Shown here: positions 19,456 through 27,866 of the stretch, one piece after another | Layout of the letters: the number at the start of each line of letters is the position of its first letter | Position numbering within the stretch: the stretch's first letter is position 1 | Source: Prosthecodimorpha hirschii | GTDB lineage: Bacteria > Pseudomonadota > Alphaproteobacteria > Rhizobiales > Ancalomicrobiaceae | NCBI RefSeq assembly: GCF_001305515.1 | Contig: NZ_LJYW01000001.1 | Location: forward strand, 1,348,320 to 1,412,319 | Direction: 5' to 3' | Length of the DNA: 64,000 nucleotides | Made by a program: the position numbers and the translations under genes | Notes under the pieces: model-generated | The model's input: the letters and a program-made list of their open reading frames with translations, nothing else | Told to the model about the DNA's origin: nothing | Databases searched by the model: none

Positions 19456-20631
19456 ATGGCCAGGCTCGTCCTCCATATCGGGATGACCAAGACCGGCTCG
19501 ACCTCGATCGAGGCGACCTTCGACGATTCGCGCGATGCGCTGGTCGCTCACGGCATCGACTATCTGGACATGGGCCAGAACCACTCCAAGCTGATGACGG
19601 TGGTGGTCAAGAATTCCGCCAAGGGGCTGAAGGGCGAGATCACCCGCATCCTCGGCGTCGAGAAGGGCGATACGGACTACGATCCGGAACTGGTCCTCGG
19701 CACGCTGCGCGACCGCCTGGCCAAGCCGCGCGCCAACACCGTGGTGATCAGCGGCCAGGGTCTGGTCAAGTACAATCGCAAGCAGTGCGAACGGGTTCGC
19801 GACTTCGTTTCCCCCTATTTCGACGAGATCCGCATCGTCGTCTATGTGCGCGATCCGACCACCTGGGCCTCGAGCCGTGCCCAGGAGAACATGAAGCGCG
19901 GCCACACCCTGGCCGAACTGGTCGCCGCCCTGCACGAAGACCCGGAAAACTGCGCGATCATGCCGGAATACCGAGCCGGCATCGAAGCCTATATCGAAGT
20001 GTTCGGGCGCGAGAATGTCGACATCCGCGTGTTCGACCGCAAGCGGATGGTCAATGGCGACCTGATGGCCGATTTCTGCGCCGCGATCGGCGCGGGACCG
20101 GAAGTCCCGGGGATCCTCAAGCAGAGCTTCAGCAACAAGGGCGCCTCGATGGAGGCCCTGCTGCTGATCCAGGCGCATTACGACGTGGTCGAGGACCGCC
20201 TGCGCGCCGCAGAGGGCGCCCCGCCGCGCAGCGCGGTGCCGCAGACGCTGGCCAACCTGATCGAAGCCCAGGACCGTTACCGCCATCCGAGCTCGAACTA
20301 TCCGTTCCGGCAGGCGGTGCGCGACATTCGCGGCACCAAATGGGCCCTGCCCAAGCCGGTGCTGGATACGATCTGGGCGAAATCGATGGCCGACATCGAA
20401 TGGCTGCGCGGGGTGACCGGCGATCCCGGCCTGTTCGCCGACGCCTACCCGCCGGCGGAGGCGCCCGCGCCGGCCTGGAACACGGAGACCCTGCAGGACG
20501 TCGCCCGGGCGCTGGAAGAGGCGCTCGGCGACGTGATGCAGGTGGAAAAGCGCCGCAGCCGGCTGCCGGGACCCGCCCGGCAGGCGATCCGCATGCTGCA
20601 CAAGGCCAAGCGCGCCGTCGGGCTCGGTTGA
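19456..20631 (+). CDS. Sulfotransferase-like protein (second of three)
   Basis: A 391-residue protein. The ATG at 19456 follows GGAG. The first residues form a P-loop-like PAPS site: LVLHIGMTKTGSTSIE. The 3'-phosphate-binding strand-helix is RIVVYVRDPTTWASSRAQEN, with the Arg and Ser expected. Later sections (YRAGIEAYIEVFG, VDIRVFDRKRMVNGDL) resemble bacterial polysaccharide sulfotransferases. The C-terminal 100 residues are helical and end in a basic tail. The gene is 27 bp upstream of another sulfotransferase-like gene and almost certainly co-transcribed with it. The acceptor molecule is unknown. Confidence 0.75.
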   Translation: MARLVLHIGMTKTGSTSIEATFDDSRDALVAHGIDYLDMGQNHSKLMTVVVKNSAKGLKGEITRILGVEKGDTDYDPELVLGTLRDRLAKPRANTVVISGQGLVKYNRKQCERVRDFVSPYFDEIRIVVYVRDPTTWASSRAQENMKRGHTLAELVAALHEDPENCAIMPEYRAGIEAYIEVFGRENVDIRVFDRKRMVNGDLMADFCAAIGAGPEVPGILKQSFSNKGASMEALLLIQAHYDVVEDRLRAAEGAPPRSAVPQTLANLIEAQDRYRHPSSNYPFRQAVRDIRGTKWALPKPVLDTIWAKSMADIEWLRGVTGDPGLFADAYPPAEAPAPAWNTETLQDVARALEEALGDVMQVEKRRSRLPGPARQAIRMLHKAKRAVGLG

Positions 20632-20658
20632 ATTGGACGGTCGGGCGAGGCGATCCCC

Positions 20659-21582
20659 ATGAAGCTCATCTTCCACATCGGGGCGCCGAAGACGGCGACG
20701 ACCTCGCTGCAGATCACGCTCAGGGGCATGATGGCCGCGCTCAATCGCGAAGGCGTCGCCTATGAGCCGACCCGCGACTTCCAGCAGGGTCCGGTCGGCC
20801 GGATCGTGCGGCGCGACCAGGGCGGCTTCTTCGACCGGTTCAAGAAGCCGTCGCAGCAGGCCTATGTCGAAAGCCGCGCCGCCGGCATGCAGCAATTCCT
20901 GATCAGCGACGAGGGCTGCACCGGCTTTCTGATGTATCCGACCGTGAAGCGGTCGTGGAAGCGGATGCTGCCGCGCGCCTTCGTGCTGTCGGACTTCTTC
21001 ACCGCCTATCCGGACTACCGGGTCGTTCTGACGGTCCGCCGGCAGGACAGCTTTCTGGCCTCGTGCTATGCGCACCGGATCGAGCATGGCCGGGTCGACT
21101 GCACCTTCGAGGACTACTGGAAGCACGAGATCGATATCAACGGCATGGACTGGCTGACGCTGGTCGAAGGGCTGGTCGCCCGGCACGGCCGGGAGCGGGT
21201 CGTGGTGCTGCCCTACGAGCCGATCCGCAACGACTTCCGCAGCTATGTGATGACCTTCATCGAGCACGCGCTCGCCATCCCGCGGGAGCGCTTCGACGAC
21301 GTGAGCTTCGAGACGCGCGTCGCCAACAAGTCGCTGTCCGGGCCGGCCATGGCGGTGGCCAAGGTCGTCGCCGAGCGGATGGGCGAGAAGGGGGCCAATC
21401 CGCGCGACATCCATCATGTGCTGCTCGGGTTGAAATCCGTGCTGCCGATCGGCGAGTACGGACCGTTCCGGCCGCCGATGGACGAATTGCGCGCCGAGCT
21501 CACCCGGCGCTACGCTGCCTCCAACCGCACCATCGCCGAACGCTACATGCCGGTGCCGGCGGGCGACTTCCTGTTCGCCTGA
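20659..21582 (+). CDS. Sulfotransferase-like protein (third of three)
   Basis: A 307-residue protein beginning with the PAPS-binding pattern LIFHIGAPKTATTSLQ. The 3'-phosphate segment is VVLTVRRQDSFLASCYAHRI (about residues 122-141). The region WLTLVEGLVARHGRERVVVLPYE aligns in style with its upstream neighbour, and the two are probably distant paralogues. Only 27 bp separate the genes, so they likely form an operon. I infer that the products act on the same or related surface glycans, but nothing in the sequence names the acceptor, and no PAPS-synthesis gene (cysND/cysC) is present in the window. Confidence 0.75.
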   Translation: MKLIFHIGAPKTATTSLQITLRGMMAALNREGVAYEPTRDFQQGPVGRIVRRDQGGFFDRFKKPSQQAYVESRAAGMQQFLISDEGCTGFLMYPTVKRSWKRMLPRAFVLSDFFTAYPDYRVVLTVRRQDSFLASCYAHRIEHGRVDCTFEDYWKHEIDINGMDWLTLVEGLVARHGRERVVVLPYEPIRNDFRSYVMTFIEHALAIPRERFDDVSFETRVANKSLSGPAMAVAKVVAERMGEKGANPRDIHHVLLGLKSVLPIGEYGPFRPPMDELRAELTRRYAASNRTIAERYMPVPAGDFLFA

Positions 21583-21817
21583 ACGGCCGGCTGCCGCGGC
21601 GCCCGGCACCGACCGCTGGCGCCGACGGCAGGCAGTGGCGGCCCGTGATGGCAGCCCCTGATGGCGGCAGGCGGCGGCGGCGCAGGGCCGGGTTCGCCCG
21701 GCCGGCAACGGATCGAGCCGACGCTCTCGCAAGAAGAACGCGGCCAGGACAGGTAGGGAAACGGGCGCCGGGCCTCCTCCGACAGGATGCGCGGTCGGCC
21801 CCGGGGAGTATGCGCCC

Positions 21818-22558
21818 GTGCGGATCGGCTTGTTTACGGACATCCACGGCAATCGCGAGGCGCTCGACAGCTGCCTCGAACACGCCGCTGCGGTCGGCAT
21901 CGACTGCCACGTCTTCCTCGGCGACCTGGTCGGCTACGGCCCCGATCCCGCCTATATCGTCGACCGCGTCCGCGGCCTCGTCGAGACCGGCGCGATCGTG
22001 ATCCGCGGCAATCACGACGACTATGCCGTCAAGCCCAAGCGCGGCATGTCCGAGATGGCGCGGATCGCGATCGAATGGACCCACAAGGTGCTCGACGCCG
22101 AGGCGCGCGCCTGGCTCGGCACCCTGCCCTTCTCGGCGCAGGAGGACGACCGGCTCTATGTCCATGCCAGCGCGGCGGAACCGCCGGAATGGCACTATAT
22201 CGACAACCGTGCGGCCGCCGAGGCCTGCCTGGCCGCCACCGCGCAGCGCCTGATCTTCTGCGGCCACACGCACGTCCCGGCCCTGTTCCATTCGATCGGC
22301 GGCCGGCCGGCGGAGCATTTCCGGCCGCTCGCCAACAAGCCGGTGCCGCTTCTGCCGGCGCGCCGCTGGGTCACCGTGGTCGGTGCGGTCGGCCAGCCGC
22401 GCGACCGCAATCCCAATGCCTGCTGGGGCCTGCTCGACACCGACGAGAAGTCGATCGCGATGATGCGCGTCCCCTACGAGATCGACGAAACCCTGCGCAA
22501 GATCAATGCGGCCGACCTGCCGGAATGGCTCGGTATCCGGCTGAAGGAAGGCCGCTAG
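21818..22558 (+). CDS. Calcineurin-like metallophosphoesterase
   Basis: A 246-residue phosphoesterase with all metal-binding blocks in order: DIHGN (Asp8, His10), GDLVGYGPD, GNHDD, and GHTHVP near residue 150. It resembles the YfcE/ApaH-like single-domain group that hydrolyses phosphomonoesters, phosphodiesters or dinucleotides. The start is a GTG at 21818 preceded by GGGGAG; an ATG eight bases upstream is out of frame. It ends 10 bp before the kinase-stress protein gene, so the two are probably co-expressed. A role as a phosphatase opposing that kinase is possible but pure inference, since some members of this fold are protein phosphatases. Confidence 0.85.
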   Translation: MRIGLFTDIHGNREALDSCLEHAAAVGIDCHVFLGDLVGYGPDPAYIVDRVRGLVETGAIVIRGNHDDYAVKPKRGMSEMARIAIEWTHKVLDAEARAWLGTLPFSAQEDDRLYVHASAAEPPEWHYIDNRAAAEACLAATAQRLIFCGHTHVPALFHSIGGRPAEHFRPLANKPVPLLPARRWVTVVGAVGQPRDRNPNACWGLLDTDEKSIAMMRVPYEIDETLRKINAADLPEWLGIRLKEGR

Positions 22559-22568
22559 CGGGCAAAGA

Positions 22569-24146
22569 GTGAGTGGTTCCGATTCACGAGACGGCTGGGT
22601 GCCATCCGTCTCGATCGAACCACGAGGGCGATCCGCTCCGAGCGGAACCGGCGCGGCGGAACACGGGGAGCGGGGCGTGCCGATCAACGAACTGGTACCG
22701 GGCGCGGTGATCGACGGTTTCCGGCTGACCGAACGGCTGCCGTCCGGCGGCATGGGGGCGATCTGGCGGGCGACGCGGCCGGACATCAAGTTTCCGCTGC
22801 TGCTCAAGGTGCCGTTCATCGCGCCCGGCGACGACGTGGCGGCGATCATCGGCTTCGAGGTCGAGGAGATGATCATGCGGCGGCTGTCGGGCCGCCACGT
22901 GCCGCGCTTCGTCGCATCCGGCGATCTGGAGACCCTGCCCTATCTGGCCATGGAATTCGTCACCGGCACCAGCCTGCAGGCGGAAGTCGAGCGGGCGCCG
23001 CTGTCCTGGCAGACGGTGTCGCTGATCGGGGCCGACATCGCCGCGGCGCTCGACGACCTGCACGGTCAGAAGGTGGTGCATCTCGACCTGAAGCCCGGCA
23101 ACATCATCATGGCGGAGCGCGGCGCGGTGCTGATCGATTTCGGCCTCGCCCGGCACGAAGAACTGCCCGACCTGCTCGGCGAGGAATCCAGCCTACCGAT
23201 GGGCACGCCGGCCTATATCGCGCCGGAACAGATCCTCGGCGACCGGACCAATCCGGCCAGCGACATCTGGGCCCTCGGCTGCATCCTCTACGAGCTGGCG
23301 ACCGGCCGGAAGCCCTTCGGCGAGCCGGGCACACGGGCCGGCATGGAACGGCGCATCTATCAGGCGCCGCCGCCGCCGCGGTCGGTCTCGCGCTCGATCC
23401 CGCGCTGGCTGCAGGAGGTGATCCTGCGCTGCCTGGAGGTCGATCCGGCCCGCCGCTACGCCTCCGCCGGGCAGTTGATGTTCGACCTGCGCCATCCCGA
23501 GCAGGTGGTGATCTCCGAGCGCGGCAAGGCGGAAGCGGGCGAGACGATCTGGCGCCGGCTGCTGCGCGCCGTGCTGCCGTCGAAGCCGCGCACGCTGCCG
23601 TTCCAGCCGTCGATCGCCTCGCGCCTGTCCGGGGCCTCGGTGGTGCTCGCCGCGGTCGATCTGTCCACCGGCGGCGATGCGCTCTCCGACGAGGTCCGCG
23701 TCCATCTCGCCCGCGTGCTCGACCACGAGAAGGATGCCCGGCTCGCCTGCGTGACGGTGCTGAAGACCCGGCTCGCCGGCGAGGACGAGGCGGTCGACGC
23801 CGCCGGCCGGCCGGCCTATGTCGGGCGCCTGGTCGCGCTGAAGGATTGGGCGCGACCGCTCGACATGCCGGAGGAGAAGGTCTCCTTCCACGTCATCGAG
23901 GCGATCGACGTGGCCGCCGCGATCCTCAACTACGCCGCCCACAACCGCGTCGACCACATCGTCATCGGCGCGCGTGCCTCCTCGGCCCTGCGCCGCCATC
24001 TCGGCAGCGTCTCGGCCCAGGTCGTCGCCGAGGCCTTCTGCTCGGTGACCGTGGTCCGCCTGAAGCGCCAGGAAGAAGCCGCCGCCCGCGCCGAGGCCGA
24101 AGCGGCAACCGCGGCGGCAACGGCGGCCGAACCGGTCGACGGATAG
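22569..24146 (+). CDS. Serine/threonine protein kinase fused to a universal stress protein domain
   Basis: A 525-residue two-domain protein. The Hanks-type kinase spans about residues 50-320: glycine loop RLPSGGMGAIW, ATP-anchoring Lys80 (LLKVP), catalytic HLDLKPGN (Asp173, Asn178), IDFGLA (Asp190) and APE (218-220). The C-terminal part (about 360-510) is UspA-like, opening ASVVLAAVDLSTGG and closing IGARASSALRRHLGS then VTVVRLKR. An Ala/Glu-rich tail follows. There is no transmembrane segment, so it is cytosolic. The GTG at 22569 is 10 bp from the phosphoesterase gene. A second GTG at 22677, with a stronger GGGGAG site, would give 489 residues and keep the whole kinase; either may be used. 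Confidence 0.88.
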   Translation: MSGSDSRDGWVPSVSIEPRGRSAPSGTGAAEHGERGVPINELVPGAVIDGFRLTERLPSGGMGAIWRATRPDIKFPLLLKVPFIAPGDDVAAIIGFEVEEMIMRRLSGRHVPRFVASGDLETLPYLAMEFVTGTSLQAEVERAPLSWQTVSLIGADIAAALDDLHGQKVVHLDLKPGNIIMAERGAVLIDFGLARHEELPDLLGEESSLPMGTPAYIAPEQILGDRTNPASDIWALGCILYELATGRKPFGEPGTRAGMERRIYQAPPPPRSVSRSIPRWLQEVILRCLEVDPARRYASAGQLMFDLRHPEQVVISERGKAEAGETIWRRLLRAVLPSKPRTLPFQPSIASRLSGASVVLAAVDLSTGGDALSDEVRVHLARVLDHEKDARLACVTVLKTRLAGEDEAVDAAGRPAYVGRLVALKDWARPLDMPEEKVSFHVIEAIDVAAAILNYAAHNRVDHIVIGARASSALRRHLGSVSAQVVAEAFCSVTVVRLKRQEEAAARAEAEAATAAATAAEPVDG

Positions 24147-24222
24147 GCGCCGTCCGCGGCCCCGACGGTCGCCCCGGTCGTCGGCCCGATGCTCGTCCCG
24201 ACGGTCGCCCGGGCCGTTCGGC

Positions 24223-25452
24223 TCAGGGCTGCCCGACAGACAGCGGCCCGGGCGCGGCCGGACGCGCCGGCAGGGCGGGCTTCGCCACCCGTGCGGACCG
24301 CGACGGTGCCGGGGAAACCGCCCCGGCCGGGCCGCGATCGCCCGCCGGCACAGCGGTGCGGGCGGCGAAAAGGGCGCTGCGCCCGTCCAGGAGGCGGGCG
24401 AGGCCGTCGTAGCGGTCCGTGTCGCCCGGCGTCTCGTCGTAGCAGCTCGCGGCCACGACCGGCTTCGCGCCCGGATAGGCCAGCAATTCGCCGACGGTCA
24501 CGAAGACGTAGCCCTGCTGCCGCAGGCGCGCGACGATCTCCGGCAGGGCGTCGTCGGTCGCCCAGCCGCGGCCGTTGGCATGGAACAGCACGATCGACCC
24601 GGGCCGCACCCGCCGCAGCACGCTGGCGACCATGCCGGCCGCGGACAGATGGCGGTCGGGATCGCCGGACGAGACATCCCATTGCACGGGGATCAGGCCC
24701 GCCGCGCCGACGGCTTCGATGGCGGCCCGGTTGCAGGCGCCGAAGGGAAAGCGGAACAGGCCGAGCCGCTCGGGCATCGCGGCGGCGAGGTCGCGGCCGG
24801 GCCGCGGGGCGCATTGGCGCGCGGCGAGGCCGTCGCGCAGACGCTGGTAGGCGGACTGCGGCCCCCGGATCTCGTCGAGCATCGGGCGGCCGGTCACGAT
24901 CCGGAAGTTGCGATGTTCCCAGGCGTGGCTGGCGATCTCGAACAGCGGATCGGTGGCGATCTGGCCGGCCCGGTCCGGGTGGGTCAGCATCCACTTGCCG
25001 CCGGCGAAGAAGGTCGCCCGCACCCCGTTCGCCCGCAGCGTGTCGACGCTCGCGCCCTGATAGCCGGCGACCTCGAAGGGCGTCTCGCACAGGTCGAAGG
25101 TCAGCGCGATCATCTTCGGCGCGCCCGGCGGCAGATCGACCCGGCGGACGACGCCGTCGACCGGCCGGAAGGACTGCGGCGGGGGCGCCGGTTCGTCGGT
25201 CGGCAGGGCCACGCGGGCGGCGGCGATGCCGGTGCGGATCGGCCGGTCCCGCTCGCTCTGCCGGAACGATTCGGGCGCCCAGCAGGCCTCCTCGGCCGCG
25301 GTGGCGCCACCGAGACCCGGCAGCAGCATCGCCGCGACGGCGGCGAGCAGGGTGCGGACGAGCCCCGTGCGGCAAGGCGCGCGACGGGGGGAGCGGAGAC
25401 CGACGTGGCGGGGCGCGGCCCGATCCCGGGCAGACAGCAGGACAAGCGACAT
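24223..25452 (-). CDS. Polysaccharide deacetylase (NodB/CE4) family protein
   Basis: A 409-residue protein. Residues 31-53 form a signal or anchor segment (LVRTLLAAVAAMLLPGLGGA). The CE4 deacetylase domain begins at MIALTFDLCET: Asp120 is the metal or catalytic Asp, with TFDLC in place of the usual TFDDG. The HxxxH metal ligands are His176 and His180 (SHAWEH). FRFPFGACN and VLFHANGRGW are the later family blocks. It probably removes N-acetyl groups from a cell-envelope polysaccharide in the periplasm. The start at 25452 is chosen because the protein-like sequence begins there, but no good ribosome-binding site is visible. The C-terminal 50 residues are Pro/Ala-rich. Confidence 0.82.
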   Translation of the reverse strand: MSLVLLSARDRAAPRHVGLRSPRRAPCRTGLVRTLLAAVAAMLLPGLGGATAAEEACWAPESFRQSERDRPIRTGIAAARVALPTDEPAPPPQSFRPVDGVVRRVDLPPGAPKMIALTFDLCETPFEVAGYQGASVDTLRANGVRATFFAGGKWMLTHPDRAGQIATDPLFEIASHAWEHRNFRIVTGRPMLDEIRGPQSAYQRLRDGLAARQCAPRPGRDLAAAMPERLGLFRFPFGACNRAAIEAVGAAGLIPVQWDVSSGDPDRHLSAAGMVASVLRRVRPGSIVLFHANGRGWATDDALPEIVARLRQQGYVFVTVGELLAYPGAKPVVAASCYDETPGDTDRYDGLARLLDGRSALFAARTAVPAGDRGPAGAVSPAPSRSARVAKPALPARPAAPGPLSVGQP

Positions 25453-25614
25453 GGTTCGGAGCCTGAAGACGGGCCGGACCCGGTCGGCGGGTCGGCGGCC
25501 GGGAATCGAGGGCGAGGCACCGCCCCGCGCGTCCCCACTATCCGACGCTGAACGGCGGATCCATGACGCTTCGGCAACAGGTCGCCCCGGCCGAGGCCGA
25601 TCCGACAACGAAAC

Positions 25615-25638
25615 GGGCCGCCCCCGGAGGGGCGGCCC
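25615..25638 (-). terminator. Terminator hairpin after the MHS transporter gene
   Basis: A perfect 10-bp GC stem (GGGCCGCCCC / GGGGCGGCCC) with a 4-base loop, 34 bases beyond the transporter stop in the direction of its transcription. A weak T-rich stretch (GTTTCGTT) follows on that strand. Confidence 0.75.
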
Positions 25639-25671
25639 GCACGAACCGTCAGGCGGGTAGAGGCCGGAGCC

Positions 25672-27378
25672 TCAGTTGCCGCGATAGGTGAAGATGTCGC
25701 GATCCTTGGTTTCCGGCACGAAGAACAGGCCGACCACCACGGTGAAGACAGCGATCACGATCGGGTACCAGAGGCCGTAATAGATGTCGCCGGTCTGGGC
25801 CACCATCGCGAAGGCGGTGGCGGGCAGCAGGCCGCCGAACCAGCCGTTGCCGATGTGGTAGGGCAGCGACATCGAGGTGTAGCGGATGCGGGTCGGGAAG
25901 AGTTCGACCAGGGCCGCCGCGATCGGGCCGTACACCATGGTCACGAACAGGACCAGGATGAACAGGTAGCCGATGATCGTGTAGACCTGCGGACGGAAGA
26001 TGTCGAAGGGGGTCGCCATCTTCACGATCGACGCGTCGCCGGCCTTCGGATAGCCGGCCGCCTGCAGGGCACCGGTGACCGCCTTCTGGCTGTCGGCGAG
26101 CTTGGTCGTGTCGAAGGCGACTTCCGTCGTGCCGACGACGATCTTGGCCGGGGTCGTGCCGGCGGCGAACTCGGTGGCGTACTTGACCGAGGACTTGGCC
26201 AGGAAGTCGCGGGCGAGATCGCAGGACGACTTGAAGATGCGGGTGCCGACCGGGTTGAACAGGTCGCCGCAATCGGCCTTGTCGGACACGACCTTGACCT
26301 GGACGGTCTCGATCGCCTTGGCGAGGGTCGGGTTCGCGGTCTCGGCGAGACGCTGGAAGATGGTGAAGTAGCTGATCGCCGCGATGGCGCAGCCGAGCAG
26401 GATGATCGGCTTGCGGCCGATCTTGTCGGACAGCCAGCCGAAGACCACGAAGAAGCCCGTGCCGAGCAGCAGCGACCAGGCGATCAGCAGGTTGGCGGTG
26501 TAGCCGTCGACCTTCAGGATCGACTGCAGGAAGAACAGCGCATAGAACTGGCCGGTATACCAGACCACGCCCTGGCCGGCGACGAGACCGAGCAGCGCGA
26601 TCAGCGCGATCTTGGCGTTCTTCCACTGCCCGAAGGCTTCGGTCAGCGGCGCCTTGGAGTGGGTGCCCTCTTCCTTCATCTTCTTGAAGGCGGGCGATTC
26701 CTGCAGCTGCAGACGAATCCAGATCGAGATGCCGAGCAGCGCGATCGAGACCCAGAACGGAACGCGCCAGTAGAAGGCCGCGAATTCCTTTTCGCCGAAG
26801 ATCGTCCGGGTCGCCAGGATGACCAGCAGCGAGAGGAACAGGCCGAGCGTGGCGGTGGTCTGGATCCACGAGGTGTAGAAGCCGCGCCGTCCGGCCGGGG
26901 CATGCTCGGCCACGTAGGTGGCGGCACCGCCATATTCGCCGCCGAGCGCCAGGCCCTGGATCAGGCGCAGCGTGATCAGGATGATCGGCGCCCAGATGCC
27001 GATCTGAGCCGAGGACGGCAGCAGGCCGACGATGAAGGTCGACAGGCCCATCAGCATGATGGTGACCAGGAAGGTGTATTTGCGGCCGACCAGGTCGCCG
27101 ATGCGTCCGAACACCAGCGCGCCGAAGGGGCGCACGATGAAGCCGGCCGCGAAGGCGAGCAGCGCGAAGATGTCGCGCGTCGCCTGATCGAACATCGGCT
27201 TGCCGTCAGGTCCGGCGACGTTGAAGAACTGCGCGCCGATGATGCCGGCGAGCGAACCGTACAGGTAGAAGTCGTACCACTCGAAGACAGTGCCGAGGGA
27301 AGACGCAAAAATAACGCGCTTCTCCTCGCTGCTCATCGGGCGCGCGGCAGCCCCCGATCCGCTTGAACTCATGCTCAT
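25672..27378 (-). CDS. MFS transporter, metabolite:H+ symporter (MHS) type
   Basis: A 568-residue major facilitator with twelve hydrophobic segments. The N-terminal signature is SSLGTVFEWYDFYLYGSLA; GRIGDLVGRKYTF is the loop 2-3 motif; RLIQGLALGGEYGGAATYVAEH and FGWLSDKIGRKP are also present, all typical of the ProP/ShiA/KgtP metabolite:H+ symporter family. The substrate is not deducible. An unusual hydrophilic insert of about 118 residues (about 342-460, with two cysteines) lies between two late membrane helices. The ATG at 27378 has AGGGGA upstream. It is divergent from the amidase, 488 bp away, so uptake and hydrolysis of a shared amide substrate is conceivable but unproven. Confidence 0.88.
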   Translation of the reverse strand: MSMSSSGSGAAARPMSSEEKRVIFASSLGTVFEWYDFYLYGSLAGIIGAQFFNVAGPDGKPMFDQATRDIFALLAFAAGFIVRPFGALVFGRIGDLVGRKYTFLVTIMLMGLSTFIVGLLPSSAQIGIWAPIILITLRLIQGLALGGEYGGAATYVAEHAPAGRRGFYTSWIQTTATLGLFLSLLVILATRTIFGEKEFAAFYWRVPFWVSIALLGISIWIRLQLQESPAFKKMKEEGTHSKAPLTEAFGQWKNAKIALIALLGLVAGQGVVWYTGQFYALFFLQSILKVDGYTANLLIAWSLLLGTGFFVVFGWLSDKIGRKPIILLGCAIAAISYFTIFQRLAETANPTLAKAIETVQVKVVSDKADCGDLFNPVGTRIFKSSCDLARDFLAKSSVKYATEFAAGTTPAKIVVGTTEVAFDTTKLADSQKAVTGALQAAGYPKAGDASIVKMATPFDIFRPQVYTIIGYLFILVLFVTMVYGPIAAALVELFPTRIRYTSMSLPYHIGNGWFGGLLPATAFAMVAQTGDIYYGLWYPIVIAVFTVVVGLFFVPETKDRDIFTYRGN

Positions 27379-27866
27379 GGGCGTTCCCCTCGTCGAAAAC
27401 AGCAACCCCGGGCCGCCTTCTTGAAGCAGCTCGCGCGAAAATCGGAGGTCGCAGTGACAGGACCTTACTTCGGGGCCTCCGCCACCCTCAATGCGACGTA
27501 AGTAGGGATCACGCAGAGGCAGACAGGCTATTTCTCAGGCAGCGGGAATCGGTCGCACCGTCTTGTCATGCGATGAGCGCGCGACGTTAGGCAGAAGATC
27601 TGCGATTTTAACACATCGTTCATCGCAGATATTCGACGGCTTCTCTTTGCTGCGGCGCATCGTATCGTGCTGCATCGCATCCAGCGACATGTTGCACTGC
27701 AATATTGCCTATGGGAGGCGGTCGGCGACGGGGACCAAGGACCGCATCGCTTGCCGGTCCGACCGCGGCACGCCGCCCGGCGCCGGCGACGAGGGGGCGG
27801 ACGGGGGGCGCTTGACCGTCCGCGCGCGCTCCCCGATGGTCCTGCGCCAATCCGAGGGAGACATCG
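27379..27866. other. Divergent intergenic region between transporter and amidase
   Basis: 488 bases with lower GC than the neighbours and no credible gene on either strand. It should hold both promoters. It contains the perfect 9-bp dyad at 27598-27630 and a weaker TACTT/AAGTA pairing near 27470-27505. Confidence 0.55.
27598..27630. promoter_or_regulatory. Perfect 9-bp inverted repeat, candidate operator
   Basis: ATCTGCGAT at 27598-27606 and its exact complement ATCGCAGAT at 27622-27630, separated by 15 AT-rich bases. The centre-to-centre spacing is 24 bases, a little over two helical turns, which suits a dimeric or paired-dimer repressor. It is 220 bases from the transporter start and 237 from the amidase start. 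No regulator gene is adjacent. Confidence 0.45.
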
